Below are positions 18,288-27,113 of a DNA stretch of 64,000 nucleotides, piece by piece. Both the position numbers and the translations under genes were made by a program. The notes under the pieces were generated by a model. That model made no database searches and was not told the origin of the DNA. It saw nothing but the letters and a program-made list of their open reading frames with translations. The stretch is taken from the NCBI RefSeq assembly GCF_000620165.1, contig NZ_JHVN01000006.1:124001-188000 (forward strand), read 5' to 3'. This DNA comes from Anoxybacillus tepidamans PS2. GTDB lineage: Bacteria > Bacillota > Bacilli > Bacillales > Anoxybacillaceae. Positions within the stretch are counted from its first letter, which is position 1, and every line of letters starts with the position of its first letter.

Positions 18288-18320
18288 AAAAAGCTCTTCC
18301 TGCATGTGGGAGAGCTTTTC
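18288..18320 (+). terminator. Terminator of rnpB
   Basis: AAAAGCTCTTCC pairs with GGGAGAGCTTTT, then CTTACTT. Confidence 0.85.
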
Positions 18321-18394
18321 TTACTTAGGGGAAGTATACATAAAGCTGTTGCTGGGAAGTTTTATTGAACGTAGAGAGGATGCTCAGCGTGATG

Positions 18395-18575
18395 GAGCAG
18401 ACATTATTGGTCAAGGCTGCTAAGGGCGTTGCTACGGCTTTCTGTGATCGTAGAAGGCGTAGAAACGGAAAAACAGTTGAAATTTTTACAAGCGCAAGGA
18501 TGCGACTGTGCACAAGCTTATTATATGTCTAAGCCGCTTCCATTTAGTGAATTGCAACAGTTTTTAAAGAAATGA
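18395..18575 (+). pseudogene. Decayed remnant of an EAL-domain (c-di-GMP phosphodiesterase) gene
   Basis: The frame 18441-18575 reads S-V-I-V-E-G-V-E-T-E-K-Q-L-K-F-L-Q-A-Q-G, then C-D-C-A-Q-A-Y-Y-M-S-K-P-L-P-F and a stop. This is the classic C-terminal EAL signature (EGVET, QGY.FSKPLP). Just upstream, in another frame, V-K-A-A-K-G-V-A-T-A fits the preceding helix, so a frameshift lies near 18438. The rest of the EAL domain is missing. No start codon or SD serves the fragment, so it is a relic. It lies where B. subtilis has rnpB directly followed by ypsC. Confidence 0.75.
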
Positions 18576-18598
18576 ACGGCAATTAGGAGGGAATATGC

Positions 18599-19732
18599 GT
18601 GGGCAAATTAACAATTATTGCGACGGCCGCCATGGGCATCGAGTCGATCGTCGCCGATGAAGTGCGGCGCCTTGGTTATGAATGCAGCGTCGAAAACGGC
18701 AAGGTGACGTTTACAGCGGATGAATCGGCGATTTGCCGCGCCAATTTGTGGCTGCGTACGGCTGACCGCATTAAAATTAAAATTGGCGAGTTTCAAGCCA
18801 CCACGTTTGAAGAGTTATTTGAGCAGACTAAAGCGCTTCCGTGGGCCGATTATATTCCGGTTAACGCGGAATTTCCTGTGGTTGGGAAGTCGGTGAAATC
18901 TAAATTATTCAGCGTGCCAGATTGTCAAGCGATCGTGAAAAAAGCGGTTGTTGAGAGTTTAAAAAAACATTATCGCGTGTCATGGTTTGAAGAAACAGGT
19001 CCCCTCTATCGGATCGAAGTGGCGCTTCACAAAGATATCGCCACCTTAACCATTGATGCAAGCGGCACGGGGCTGCATAAGCGCGGTTATCGTGTGGGAC
19101 AAGGCGAGGCGCCGCTGAAGGAAACGTTGGCGGCCGCGCTCATTCAATTGACGAATTGGACACCAGACCGCCCGTTTGTCGATCCGTTTTGTGGATCGGG
19201 AACCATTCCGATTGAAGCGGCGCTCATTGGTCAAAATATCGCCCCAGGATTTAACCGCGATTTTGTCTCAGAGCAATGGGATTGGATTGGAAAGCGAGCA
19301 TGGGAGCGAGCGCGCGAGGAAGCGGAAGATTTAGCGAACTACGATCAACCGCTCGACATTTCCGGCTTCGATATTGATCATCGCATGGTGCAAGTCGCCA
19401 AGGACAATGCGTTAGAAGCGGGGCTTGGGGACTTGATTACATTTAAACAGATGCAGGTGAAAGATTTTACGACGAAAAAACAATACGGCGTGATCGTCGG
19501 AAACCCACCATACGGAGAAAGGCTTGGCGAGCGTAAAGAAGTTGAAAAAATGTATGAAGACATGGGGAAAACGTTCGCGAAACTCGATACGTGGTCGATT
19601 TATATGTTAACCGCGCACAAGGAGTTTGAAAAATATTACGGAAAACCTGCAACGAAACGGCGCAAATTGTTTAACGGATTTATTGAGACACAATATTATC
19701 AATACTGGGGACCGCGGCCACCGAAGGCGTGA
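18599..19732 (+). CDS. ypsC: THUMP-domain class I SAM-dependent rRNA (guanine-N2) methyltransferase YpsC
   Basis: 377 residues. The N-terminal THUMP region covers about residues 1-155 (RNA binding). The methyltransferase domain follows with the SAM motif DPFCGSGTIPIEAA and the catalytic NPPYGERL. This matches the RlmL/RlmK-type N2-guanine methyltransferases of 23S rRNA; the exact target base is not established from sequence. GTG 18599 follows AGGAGGG; the ATG four bases upstream is out of frame. A strong terminator follows. Neighbours (gpsB, rnpB, ypvA) match the B. subtilis order. Confidence 0.9.
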   Translation: MGKLTIIATAAMGIESIVADEVRRLGYECSVENGKVTFTADESAICRANLWLRTADRIKIKIGEFQATTFEELFEQTKALPWADYIPVNAEFPVVGKSVKSKLFSVPDCQAIVKKAVVESLKKHYRVSWFEETGPLYRIEVALHKDIATLTIDASGTGLHKRGYRVGQGEAPLKETLAAALIQLTNWTPDRPFVDPFCGSGTIPIEAALIGQNIAPGFNRDFVSEQWDWIGKRAWERAREEAEDLANYDQPLDISGFDIDHRMVQVAKDNALEAGLGDLITFKQMQVKDFTTKKQYGVIVGNPPYGERLGERKEVEKMYEDMGKTFAKLDTWSIYMLTAHKEFEKYYGKPATKRRKLFNGFIETQYYQYWGPRPPKA

Positions 19733-19766
19733 TTTTTTGCTTTCTTTTTCTTAAACGGAAATGGAC

Positions 19767-19812
19767 ATCACACTTCTTTTTCTATTTTTAGATAAGGAAG
19801 TGTGATTTTTTG
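19767..19812 (+). terminator. Terminator of ypsC
   Basis: ATCACACTTC pairs with GAAGTGTGAT across an AT-rich loop, followed by six T. Confidence 0.8.
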
Positions 19813-19930
19813 TCTTTTAAACTAAATACATCGTATTGCTGATCTAGAATATTCAGCTAAATCCAATGGCTTCATAAAATAGACGCTGTTTTTGCATACT
19901 ATAAACAGCGAATTCATGGAGGTGAATCGT

Positions 19931-20101
19931 GTGGGAGACTGGAACGAACAAGCGAGCCAAAACAATAATGCTCCAGCTGAAGTAGATTTCAAAACGGAGA
20001 TGTTCGCGGAAAAACGGGTGCAATTGAACGTTCAAGAGCAATATGGAATGGAATCGGCGAAACGCGAGCAAAAAGCAGTACCTTCACAACAGTTTGAATA
20101 A
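19931..20101 (+). CDS. Small hydrophilic protein of unknown function
   Basis: 56 residues from GTG 19931, which has GGAGGTG six bases upstream. The composition is Q-, E-, N- and K-rich without Cys or hydrophobic stretches (start MGDWNEQASQNN, end KAVPSQQFE). It is reminiscent in composition of small spore proteins but carries no family motif that I recognise. A very strong terminator follows directly, supporting a real monocistronic gene. Longer in-frame starts at 19892 and 19916 lack an SD. Confidence 0.6.
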   Translation: MGDWNEQASQNNNAPAEVDFKTEMFAEKRVQLNVQEQYGMESAKREQKAVPSQQFE

Positions 20102-20137
20102 AAAGCACCATCTGCTGTGTAGCAGATGGTGCTTTTT
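20100..20137. terminator. Strong terminator between convergent genes
   Basis: AAAAAGCACCATCTGCT and its exact complement surround a GTGT loop. It is symmetric, so it can serve the small plus-strand gene and the DUF3231 gene. Confidence 0.92.
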
Positions 20138-20174
20138 GAAAAACATCCCACCTTCGCAGAAGAGGTTCGCATGT

Positions 20175-20726
20175 TTATATATTGCTTCCTAACGGTTGGG
20201 CTTGATTCATGAATGGCGGCGGTTCTTGAAGCCAATCACGCTTAATCATTAATTCTTTCAAAGGAATGGCGACTGATAAATGTTGAATTAAAAATTTCGA
20301 GAACATTAATCCGATGTCGGCGCGAATGGATTCAGAAAGCACCCGTACACCGTGGGTTAAAGCAACGACAAGATTATATGACATTAAATTGGCGATTTCC
20401 CGGTCGGTATATCTTGCGCCTTCCGAGATGGAGCGATAATCGCCAAGCGGTTTTGGCGAATAAACTTTAGGCAACGGAACGCCTTCGTTTAAAAGAAACT
20501 TTTTTAGATCAGCCACAATTTCTTTATGGGTCGCATAGATGTCCTTGAGTGTTTCCCTTAATTCATTGTCTTGGGCTGTATTAATCCAAATTTCTTCAAG
20601 GCGCAACGTGCTATCCCCCATCACGGTGTACATCCATATATTGCTCACTTCTAAAGTATTCAACGGTTTTTTTTCGCCATCTAAAAAAGGTTTAAACAAA
20701 TCATATAACATGCCAAGATAATTCAT
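20175..20726 (-). CDS. DUF3231 family protein
   Basis: 183 residues, the length of a single DUF3231 domain (many relatives have two copies). All-helical sequence with FLLNEGVPLP, the conserved segment of this Bacillus family, which has a ferritin-like fold. Function unknown; such genes are often annotated as stress or spore related. The ATG at 20726 (MNYLGML) follows GGAGGAAGG; the ORF extension upstream of it contains that SD. Monocistronic, convergent with the small gene at 19931. Confidence 0.8.
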   Translation of the reverse strand: MNYLGMLYDLFKPFLDGEKKPLNTLEVSNIWMYTVMGDSTLRLEEIWINTAQDNELRETLKDIYATHKEIVADLKKFLLNEGVPLPKVYSPKPLGDYRSISEGARYTDREIANLMSYNLVVALTHGVRVLSESIRADIGLMFSKFLIQHLSVAIPLKELMIKRDWLQEPPPFMNQAQPLGSNI

Positions 20727-20905
20727 ATGACCTTCCTCCATACAGGGCATTTAATGCGGCTTGCTTTACGCTGTAGTTTGCCCGGAAAAATAGGATTTAT
20801 ACGATGCACAGCAACTGCTGCGGTTGAAGCGGAACGAGGGGCTTCATGACGATGGGCGGTGAATGGATTTGCGTTTTTTAGCATAAACATAAAAAGGGGT
20901 GGTAG

Positions 20906-21079
20906 ATGATGAAACAACTCGGCATGGATTGGATCAAAATTTCACAAGCGCTTGAAAACACGTATATGCTTCTTGAGCAGCAAGAGATGCAATCGGAAGA
21001 ACTTCAGCAGATTGAAATGGCGAAACATGAGTGGAAACAGGCGTTTACATACGCATTATCAGATGTATTTCGCGCTTGA
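20906..21079 (+). CDS. Small protein of unknown function upstream of ypvA
   Basis: 57 residues (MMKQLGMDWIKISQALENTY to SDVFRA). Predicted helical with a Q/E-rich middle that could form a coiled coil (LLEQQEMQSEELQQIEMAKHEW). GGGGTGG precedes the paired ATGs at 20906 and 20909. It ends about 100 bases before ypvA, and the ypvA promoter (21106-21134) lies between, so it may be independent. I do not recognise its family. Confidence 0.55.
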   Translation: MMKQLGMDWIKISQALENTYMLLEQQEMQSEELQQIEMAKHEWKQAFTYALSDVFRA

Positions 21080-21105
21080 TGACAATCAGCGCCCCGGCTC
21101 TTACA

Positions 21106-21134
21106 TTGACATCTTCCAACATATAAGGGATAAT
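21106..21134 (+). promoter_or_regulatory. Sigma-A promoter of ypvA
   Basis: Perfect TTGACA (21106-21111), 17 bases, GATAAT (21129-21134). The SD GGAGGGGG of ypvA follows at 21169. Confidence 0.85.
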
Positions 21135-21182
21135 AATAGATTGTTACTCTTATTATGTTTATTACTTTGGAGGGGGTCAAAG

Positions 21183-23120
21183 ATGAGCCGCGGGCGCTAT
21201 CCTTTTGCCTTAGAGAAAAATGAGAACTTCTTTGACAAATTAAGTGAATGGATTGGGGATGTATTCTACGATATTTTGCCGGAGGCTGGATTCGAACTTC
21301 GCGATGAGCAAGTGTATATGGCATTCCAACTTGAGCGTGCGTTTAAAGAGAAAAAGGTGATGTTTGCCGAAGCGGGAGTGGGAACGGGAAAAACGATTGT
21401 GTATTTGTTGTATGCGATTTGTTACGCCCGTTATACAGGCAAGCCGGCGATCATCGCCTGCGCTGATGAAACGCTTATCGAGCAGTTGGTGAAAAAAGAA
21501 GGGGATATCGCCAAGCTTTCGCAAGTGTTAGATTTACATATTAATGTGCGTCTTGCTAAATCGCCAGATCAATACTTATGCTTACATAAACTCGACGAAG
21601 TGCTAATGACAGAAGACGATGTGGAGTTGTATGAGCAAATTTTTGATGAACTGCCGGAGTTTGTCCACGACCATCGGGCATTGCAGGCGTTTTACCATTA
21701 CGGCGACCGAAAAGAATATGCGCATTTAAGCGATGAGCAATGGAAAAAGATTGCGTGGGATCCGTTCCAAGATTGTTTTGCCTGTGAAAAGCGACATCGC
21801 TGTGGACAAACATTATCGCGTGAACATTATCGAAAAGCGGCAGATTTAATTGTCTGTTCTCACGATTTTTATATGGAGCATGTTTGGACGTATGAGGCGC
21901 GCAAACGGGAAGGCCAGCTCCCGCTTTTGCCGGAGGCGAGCTGTGTTGTGTTCGATGAGGGACACTTACTAGAATTTGCCGCCCAAAAAGCGCTCACATA
22001 CCGCATGAAAGAAACAACGCTAGAGACGTTGCTTTCGCGGTTATTAGAAAACGACATTCGCGAACAATTGGCTTATCTGATTGAGGAAACGCTGCAAATG
22101 AGCGATACATTTTTTGCTGAATTGGCACGTTGTTCGACGGAAGTTGTCGGTTCAAATCGACAAGAAATCGAGTTTTCGCCAAGGCTTGTTCACCTTGCCA
22201 AACAGCTGCACGAAAAAATCGGTAAAATTGGAAATGAGCTCGTGTTTGAAAGCGAAACATATACGATCGATCACTATCAGTTGAATATTGTCGATGAATA
22301 TTTAGATCAAATTGAACATTCGCTTCATTTGTTTATCCATAACCGCGAAGCCATTACGTGGTTAGAAGCTTCGCGCGAAGGGAAGACGCTTGTCATTATG
22401 CCGCGGACGGTGCAAGAAGTGTTGCGCGAGAAAGTATTCAGTAAACAAATGCCGTTTATTTTTTCGTCTGCGACGTTATCGAACCGCAAATCGTTTGAAT
22501 ATATAGCCGACAGCCTGGGAATCGACGACTTTTTATCCTTTAGTGTGGACTCGCCGTTTGATTATGATGAACAAATGGCGATTTATATGCCAGCTTTCCC
22601 AAAAGATAGCCAGCTGTTTTCCGAAAAATACAGATATGTGCTAGAAAAAGTACGCGAAACTAATGGACGAGCTCTCATTTTGTTTCCTTCGCAGCAAGAA
22701 TTAAGACAATTTAAACAGAATGCGATGAAAGAGCATGAATTTTCTTTCTTGTTTGAAGGAGATCGGGAAATTAGCGAGTTAGTCGCCACGTTCCAAAGGG
22801 AAGAGGAAACGATTTTATGCTCAGAACATTTATGGGAAGGTTTAGATATTCCGGGACCATCATTATCCAATGTCATTATTTGGTCTCTTCCGTATCCGCC
22901 AAACGATCCCGTTTTTCAAGCGAAGCGGAAAGCGTATGCCGACCCGTTTTGGGAAGTGGATGTGCCGTATATGCTGTTGCGCCTTCGACAAGGGGTCGGG
23001 CGCTTGATTCGCACGCACGAAGACCGCGGCATTGTATCGATCCTTGTGACAAACGATGAAAATGAAAAAGTAATAGAAGCGGTTAAAAGCGTCCTGCCGA
23101 CGGCTGTGAGGGAAGAATGA
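21183..23120 (+). CDS. ypvA: DinG/XPD-family ATP-dependent DNA helicase YpvA
   Basis: 645 residues, the B. subtilis YpvA size. Superfamily 2 helicase: Walker A AGVGTGKT (about residues 63-70), DEGH box (VVFDEGHLLEF), SAT motif and the C-terminal motif LRQGVGRLIRT. Cysteines in YLCLHKL, DCFACEKRHRCG suggest an XPD-like iron-sulfur site between motifs Ia and II. It probably unwinds damaged or structured DNA; its role is not defined. The open frame extends upstream to 20952, but ATG 21183 has GGAGGGGG and a promoter just ahead, so the extension is rejected. Confidence 0.92.
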   Translation: MSRGRYPFALEKNENFFDKLSEWIGDVFYDILPEAGFELRDEQVYMAFQLERAFKEKKVMFAEAGVGTGKTIVYLLYAICYARYTGKPAIIACADETLIEQLVKKEGDIAKLSQVLDLHINVRLAKSPDQYLCLHKLDEVLMTEDDVELYEQIFDELPEFVHDHRALQAFYHYGDRKEYAHLSDEQWKKIAWDPFQDCFACEKRHRCGQTLSREHYRKAADLIVCSHDFYMEHVWTYEARKREGQLPLLPEASCVVFDEGHLLEFAAQKALTYRMKETTLETLLSRLLENDIREQLAYLIEETLQMSDTFFAELARCSTEVVGSNRQEIEFSPRLVHLAKQLHEKIGKIGNELVFESETYTIDHYQLNIVDEYLDQIEHSLHLFIHNREAITWLEASREGKTLVIMPRTVQEVLREKVFSKQMPFIFSSATLSNRKSFEYIADSLGIDDFLSFSVDSPFDYDEQMAIYMPAFPKDSQLFSEKYRYVLEKVRETNGRALILFPSQQELRQFKQNAMKEHEFSFLFEGDREISELVATFQREEETILCSEHLWEGLDIPGPSLSNVIIWSLPYPPNDPVFQAKRKAYADPFWEVDVPYMLLRLRQGVGRLIRTHEDRGIVSILVTNDENEKVIEAVKSVLPTAVREE

Positions 23121-23137
23121 TTTCTTCCCTTTTTTTA
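23109..23137 (+). terminator. Terminator of ypvA
   Basis: AGGGAAGAA pairs with TTCTTCCCT, followed by seven T; the stop codon is in the loop region. Confidence 0.8.
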
Positions 23138-23273
23138 TGAAATCTTTGCATTCATGAGACCTGTTTGCGAAGAGAAACCCAATCAGTCATAGATGTTTTT
23201 GTGTAAAAAAGAGGAGATTGGCGATTTGAGTGGAATTTATATAGTCGACAAGCCAAAAGAGAGGAGAGATGGC

Positions 23274-24782
23274 ATGTTAAAAGAAACCGAGCAACAGTTT
23301 TTACGTTATGTTAAAAAAATGATGAGCTACAATGAAGCGATCCAAGTAATGTATTGGGATATGCGCACAGGTGCACCAAAAAAGGGCATCGAACAACGAT
23401 CGGAGGTCATCGGTGTTCTTTCTCAGGAAGTGTTCAAAATGTCGACATCTGAAGAGATGGCGGCATATATTGCCAAGCTTTCCCCAAGCGATGTGCAGGC
23501 GCAACTATCCGATGTTACCCGCTGCACATTAGCTGAATGTAAAAAAGAATACGAGCGAAACAAAAAAATTCCAGCCGATGAATATAAAGAATATGTCGTT
23601 CTCCAGTCTAAAGCGGAAAGCGTGTGGGAAGAAGCGAAAGCGGCGTCGGATTTCGCAATGTTTCGTCCATATCTCGAAAAGCTAGTGGAATTTAATAAGA
23701 AATTTATTGAGTATTGGGGGTACAGTGGCAACCGTTATAATACGCTGCTGGATTTATACGAGCCGGGAATGACGGTTGACATATTGGATGAAGTATTTGC
23801 GAAACTTCGCGAGCGAATCGTCCCGCTTGTTCAAGATGTTGTTGCCGCGGAACATAAGCCGGACACTTCGTTTTTGTTTCAACCGTTTCCAAAAGAAAAA
23901 CAGCGCGCTTTTAGCCTAGAATTGTTACGCGAGCTGGGATACGACCTTTCTGCAGGGCGTTTAGATGAAACCGTTCATCCATTTGCGATTGGCATAAACC
24001 CTGGCGATGTCCGCATCACCACGAGATACGATGAAAGAGATTTCCGCACGGCGTTGTTTGGGACGATTCATGAGTGCGGTCATGCTTTGTATGAACAAAA
24101 TATTTCCGACGAGCTAGTCGGTACACCTTTATGCACAGGAACATCGATGGGGATCCATGAATCGCAGTCGCTGTTTTACGAAAATTTCATCGGTCGCCAT
24201 TATTCGTATTGGAAACGCAATTATCCGCTTTTGCAAAAATATGCGCCTGAGCAATTTGCAGACGTTTCGCTCGATGCGTTTTACCGGGCTGTGAATGAAG
24301 CGAAGCCATCCTTGATTCGCATCGAAGCGGATGAACTGACGTATCCGCTCCATATTATGGTCCGGTATGAAATTGAAAAAGGATTGTTTAACGGAACGAT
24401 TGAAGTAAAAGATTTGCCAGATGTTTGGAACGATAAATACGAAGAATATCTTGGCATTCGTCCGCATAACGATGCTGTTGGCGTGCTTCAGGATGTGCAT
24501 TGGTCGGGCGGAAGCTTCGGCTATTTTCCGTCATATGCGCTCGGTTATATGTATGCCGCGCAATTGAAGCAGGCGATGCTGAAAGATTTGCCACATTTTG
24601 ATGAACTGCTTGAAAAAGGGGAGCTTTTGCCGATCCGCAATTGGCTGACGGAAAAGGTTCACTGCTTCGGAAAAACGAAAAAGCCGCTCGATATTTTACG
24701 GGAAGCGACCGGAGAAGAATTAAATGTAGACTATTTAATTCAATATTTAGAGAAAAAATATAAAGCGGTTTATCAGCTATAA
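23274..24782 (+). CDS. ypwA: Metallocarboxypeptidase, M32 family (YpwA)
   Basis: 502 residues, the normal length for thermostable carboxypeptidase Taq-type enzymes. It removes C-terminal residues from peptides using zinc or cobalt. The HExxH motif HECGH is at about 266, and the third ligand Glu lies in GIHESQSLFYEN. The family segments IHTRYDE-like DVRITTRYDE and HxGSFGYFPSYALG are present. ATG 23274 follows GAGGAGAG. An in-frame extension to 23193 has no SD. It follows ypvA as in B. subtilis. Confidence 0.93.
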   Translation: MLKETEQQFLRYVKKMMSYNEAIQVMYWDMRTGAPKKGIEQRSEVIGVLSQEVFKMSTSEEMAAYIAKLSPSDVQAQLSDVTRCTLAECKKEYERNKKIPADEYKEYVVLQSKAESVWEEAKAASDFAMFRPYLEKLVEFNKKFIEYWGYSGNRYNTLLDLYEPGMTVDILDEVFAKLRERIVPLVQDVVAAEHKPDTSFLFQPFPKEKQRAFSLELLRELGYDLSAGRLDETVHPFAIGINPGDVRITTRYDERDFRTALFGTIHECGHALYEQNISDELVGTPLCTGTSMGIHESQSLFYENFIGRHYSYWKRNYPLLQKYAPEQFADVSLDAFYRAVNEAKPSLIRIEADELTYPLHIMVRYEIEKGLFNGTIEVKDLPDVWNDKYEEYLGIRPHNDAVGVLQDVHWSGGSFGYFPSYALGYMYAAQLKQAMLKDLPHFDELLEKGELLPIRNWLTEKVHCFGKTKKPLDILREATGEELNVDYLIQYLEKKYKAVYQL

Positions 24783-24786
24783 GCTT

Positions 24787-24820
24787 AAGCCCCTCCCTAG
24801 GACAGGAGGGGGCTGTTTTT
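24787..24820 (+). terminator. Terminator of ypwA
   Basis: AGCCCCTCC pairs with GGAGGGGGCT, followed by GTTTTT. Confidence 0.85.
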
Positions 24821-26465
24821 ACCACAATTTATAGCCTTTCGATCCCGGAGGTGCATTTTGAATCATATCGATGAACGGAATCGTGTATGCAAGCAAAATC
24901 AAAACAACGGTAATACCGATCCAAAGTTTCCAATTTTCGAATGCAAGCGGCGTGCGCTCCGCTTGCTCTGCTACTTCCGCCACGGGGAATTCTGTTTCGC
25001 CTTTTGGTGCAAAAAATGCTAAGTTTGTGACAATAACGAGCACTAAAATAATGCCGATAAATAAAATCGTTCCGCCGACCGCTTGAACGATTTGATATGG
25101 AATCCATTCAAGCGCTTGCGGCGAGTTGGCGTATGTCGAGAATGCTGAGCGGCGAGGGGCGCCGAGCAATCCGGCAAAATGCATCGCCCCAGACATAAAG
25201 CACATGCCGACAGCCCAGACAATCGTTTGAATGATGGCCAACCGGTTCATCGCTTTTGTCATCATGCGTCCGCTTAAATGCGGAATGAGCCAATACGCTC
25301 CCCCGAAAAACGTCAAGACGACAGTCGTAGCAAGCGTCAAATGGAAGTGCCCTGTTACCCAAATCGTATTGTGCACGACTTGGTCGAGCTGATGGGAAGC
25401 GTTCACCAGTCCGCCAGCTCCAGCTGGAATAAAGAACACCATTCCGACAAACGGCGCAAAGAAGCGAGCATCCCCCCAAGGCAGTTTGCGCAGCCAGCCG
25501 AAAAGCCCCACCGCTCCTTGAGAGCGTCCGTACATTTCAAATGTAGCAAACATGGAAAACGCTGTCATGAGTGAAGGAATGACAACCATAAATGTTAAGA
25601 CAACTTGAACGTATTTCCAAAATGGATCAATCCCTGGTTCCATTAATTGATGGTGGAAGCCAACTGGGATCGAGAAAAGCAGAAACAAGATAAACGACAA
25701 GCGAGCCAGCGAATCGGAGAATATTTTTCCACCGATAATTTTAGGAATAATTGCATACCAAATCATATAAGCTGGCAATAACCAGAAATAAACGAGCGGG
25801 TGACCGAAATACCAGAACAACGTCCGGCTCACAAGCACGTTTACCCGATCCACAAGCCCCAACGACCACGGGAGCAGTTGAATGAGTACGGTTGCTGCTA
25901 CGCCAAGCGAGCAAACGAGCCATAACACCATATTCACTACCGCCATAAATGAAAGCAGCGGACCTACTTCGCCCGGATGTGCTTTTTTCCAGCGGGCGTA
26001 ATGAGTGAACATGGAAAATCCGCTAATCCAGCTGCCGACAACAACCAGCGTCAAGCCGATGTAAAATCCCGGATGTGCTTGCAGCGGCGCATAAAACGTG
26101 TAAAGGACAGACGCTTGCCCTGTTAAGATAAAAAATGCTGTAACTGCTGTTCCAATCGTCATAAGCCAAAAGCCAACCCAGCCAAAAAAACGAGCTCTGC
26201 TAGAAAACGTTCCTGCTGTTCGACTGATGGCGGCAAATTGAAAACCGATAATAAAGAAAGTCGTTAAGACAAGTCCTAACAGCACGCCATGGGTCGTTAA
26301 AATCGTATAATAGCTAATATTGGCAGGTAACGTAAATTTTCCAGAACGAACCAACGTTTGTAACAATCCTGCTAAACCACCAAGCCCTAATGCAATAAAA
26401 GCAACGTAAATATAAGCCAATGCTAGTTTCGCATCGCGGCGATCTACTTTTACTGTTTCAGCCAT
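24819..26465 (-). CDS. cbaA: Cytochrome c oxidase subunit I, ba3 type
   Basis: 548 residues with about 13 hydrophobic helices. The catalytic subunit of a B-family haem-copper oxidase reduces oxygen to water and pumps protons. Haem and copper ligands are in place: THGVLLG (low-spin haem His), GHPLVYFWLLPAY (CuB His with the Tyr expected to cross-link), FHHQL (two CuB His) and TGHFHLTLA (haem His pair). The fingerprint matches the ba3 enzymes of Thermus and of Geobacillus stearothermophilus (cbaAB). Its start overlaps cbaB by 16 bases. Confidence 0.93.
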   Translation of the reverse strand: MAETVKVDRRDAKLALAYIYVAFIALGLGGLAGLLQTLVRSGKFTLPANISYYTILTTHGVLLGLVLTTFFIIGFQFAAISRTAGTFSSRARFFGWVGFWLMTIGTAVTAFFILTGQASVLYTFYAPLQAHPGFYIGLTLVVVGSWISGFSMFTHYARWKKAHPGEVGPLLSFMAVVNMVLWLVCSLGVAATVLIQLLPWSLGLVDRVNVLVSRTLFWYFGHPLVYFWLLPAYMIWYAIIPKIIGGKIFSDSLARLSFILFLLFSIPVGFHHQLMEPGIDPFWKYVQVVLTFMVVIPSLMTAFSMFATFEMYGRSQGAVGLFGWLRKLPWGDARFFAPFVGMVFFIPAGAGGLVNASHQLDQVVHNTIWVTGHFHLTLATTVVLTFFGGAYWLIPHLSGRMMTKAMNRLAIIQTIVWAVGMCFMSGAMHFAGLLGAPRRSAFSTYANSPQALEWIPYQIVQAVGGTILFIGIILVLVIVTNLAFFAPKGETEFPVAEVAEQAERTPLAFENWKLWIGITVVLILLAYTIPFIDMIQNAPPGSKGYKLW

Positions 26466-26938
26466 TGTTTATCCACCACCTTGATTCGCGCTGTCATCAT
26501 ATGGTGACCAGCACCGCAATATTCATTGCATAAAATTGTATATTCTCCCGTTTGATCGAACGTTTTTGTGAATGAGTTCACAAATCCGGGTTCAACCATC
26601 ATGTTAATATTCGTTCCGGCCACTTCAAAGCCATGAATCACATCTTTCGTTGTGATATTAATTGTGACTTTTGCACCTTTTGGAATTTCTATTTGGGACG
26701 GTGTATAACTGAACGCAGAAGCGACCATATTTAATTGATATTTGTTATCTCCGGTTTTGACGAGTCCTAGTTTGTTAAACGGTGGAGTTTGATCGACTTT
26801 TTCGGGATCGATCGTTGTCAAACAGCTAGGCGGCTGATTTCCTTTTGCGAATGCGCTGACCCCTAGCACGGTCAAAAAGACAAATAAGCAACCAATCCCG
26901 AACGCGAGCCAAATTTTTTCGTATTTGTGGATATGCAT
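26450..26938 (-). CDS. cbaB: Cytochrome c oxidase subunit II, ba3 type
   Basis: 162 residues. One N-terminal transmembrane helix (about 8-30) anchors an extracellular cupredoxin domain. The CuA site is complete: His in VIHGFEVAG and the cluster CNEYCGAGHHMM with two Cys, Glu, His and Met. It accepts electrons from cytochrome c. A short ba3-type subunit II with a single anchor helix. Lies between the small subunit gene and cbaA, overlapping the latter. Confidence 0.93.
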   Translation of the reverse strand: MHIHKYEKIWLAFGIGCLFVFLTVLGVSAFAKGNQPPSCLTTIDPEKVDQTPPFNKLGLVKTGDNKYQLNMVASAFSYTPSQIEIPKGAKVTINITTKDVIHGFEVAGTNINMMVEPGFVNSFTKTFDQTGEYTILCNEYCGAGHHMMTARIKVVDKQWLKQ

Positions 26939-26960
26939 ACCATCTGTTCGCTCCTTTCTT

Positions 26961-27113
26961 CTATAGGCGTTTTAAAAATAGAAAATATACGCTCACCCAT
27001 GTGAAAATAAGGAAAAAACCGACTAAAAATGAAGAAGCGAGCGTTCCTTTCAAGTTGCTATTCTCTGATGTTTTCTCTTGAAGCTTGTCCATGTTTTCTT
27101 GTAGCTTAACCAT
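26961..27113 (-). CDS. Cytochrome oxidase small subunit (subunit IIa-like)
   Basis: 50 residues: a charged N-terminal half (MVKLQENMDKLQEKTSENS) then one transmembrane helix (GTLASSFLVGFFLIFTWVSVYFLF). It sits directly upstream of cbaB. In Thermus ba3 oxidase a one-helix subunit IIa fills the place of missing helices of subunit II, and this gene has the same position and shape. The ATG at 27113 follows GGAGGGACAAAAG; the frame extends further upstream without support. Confidence 0.75.
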   Translation of the reverse strand: MVKLQENMDKLQEKTSENSNLKGTLASSFLVGFFLIFTWVSVYFLFLKRL

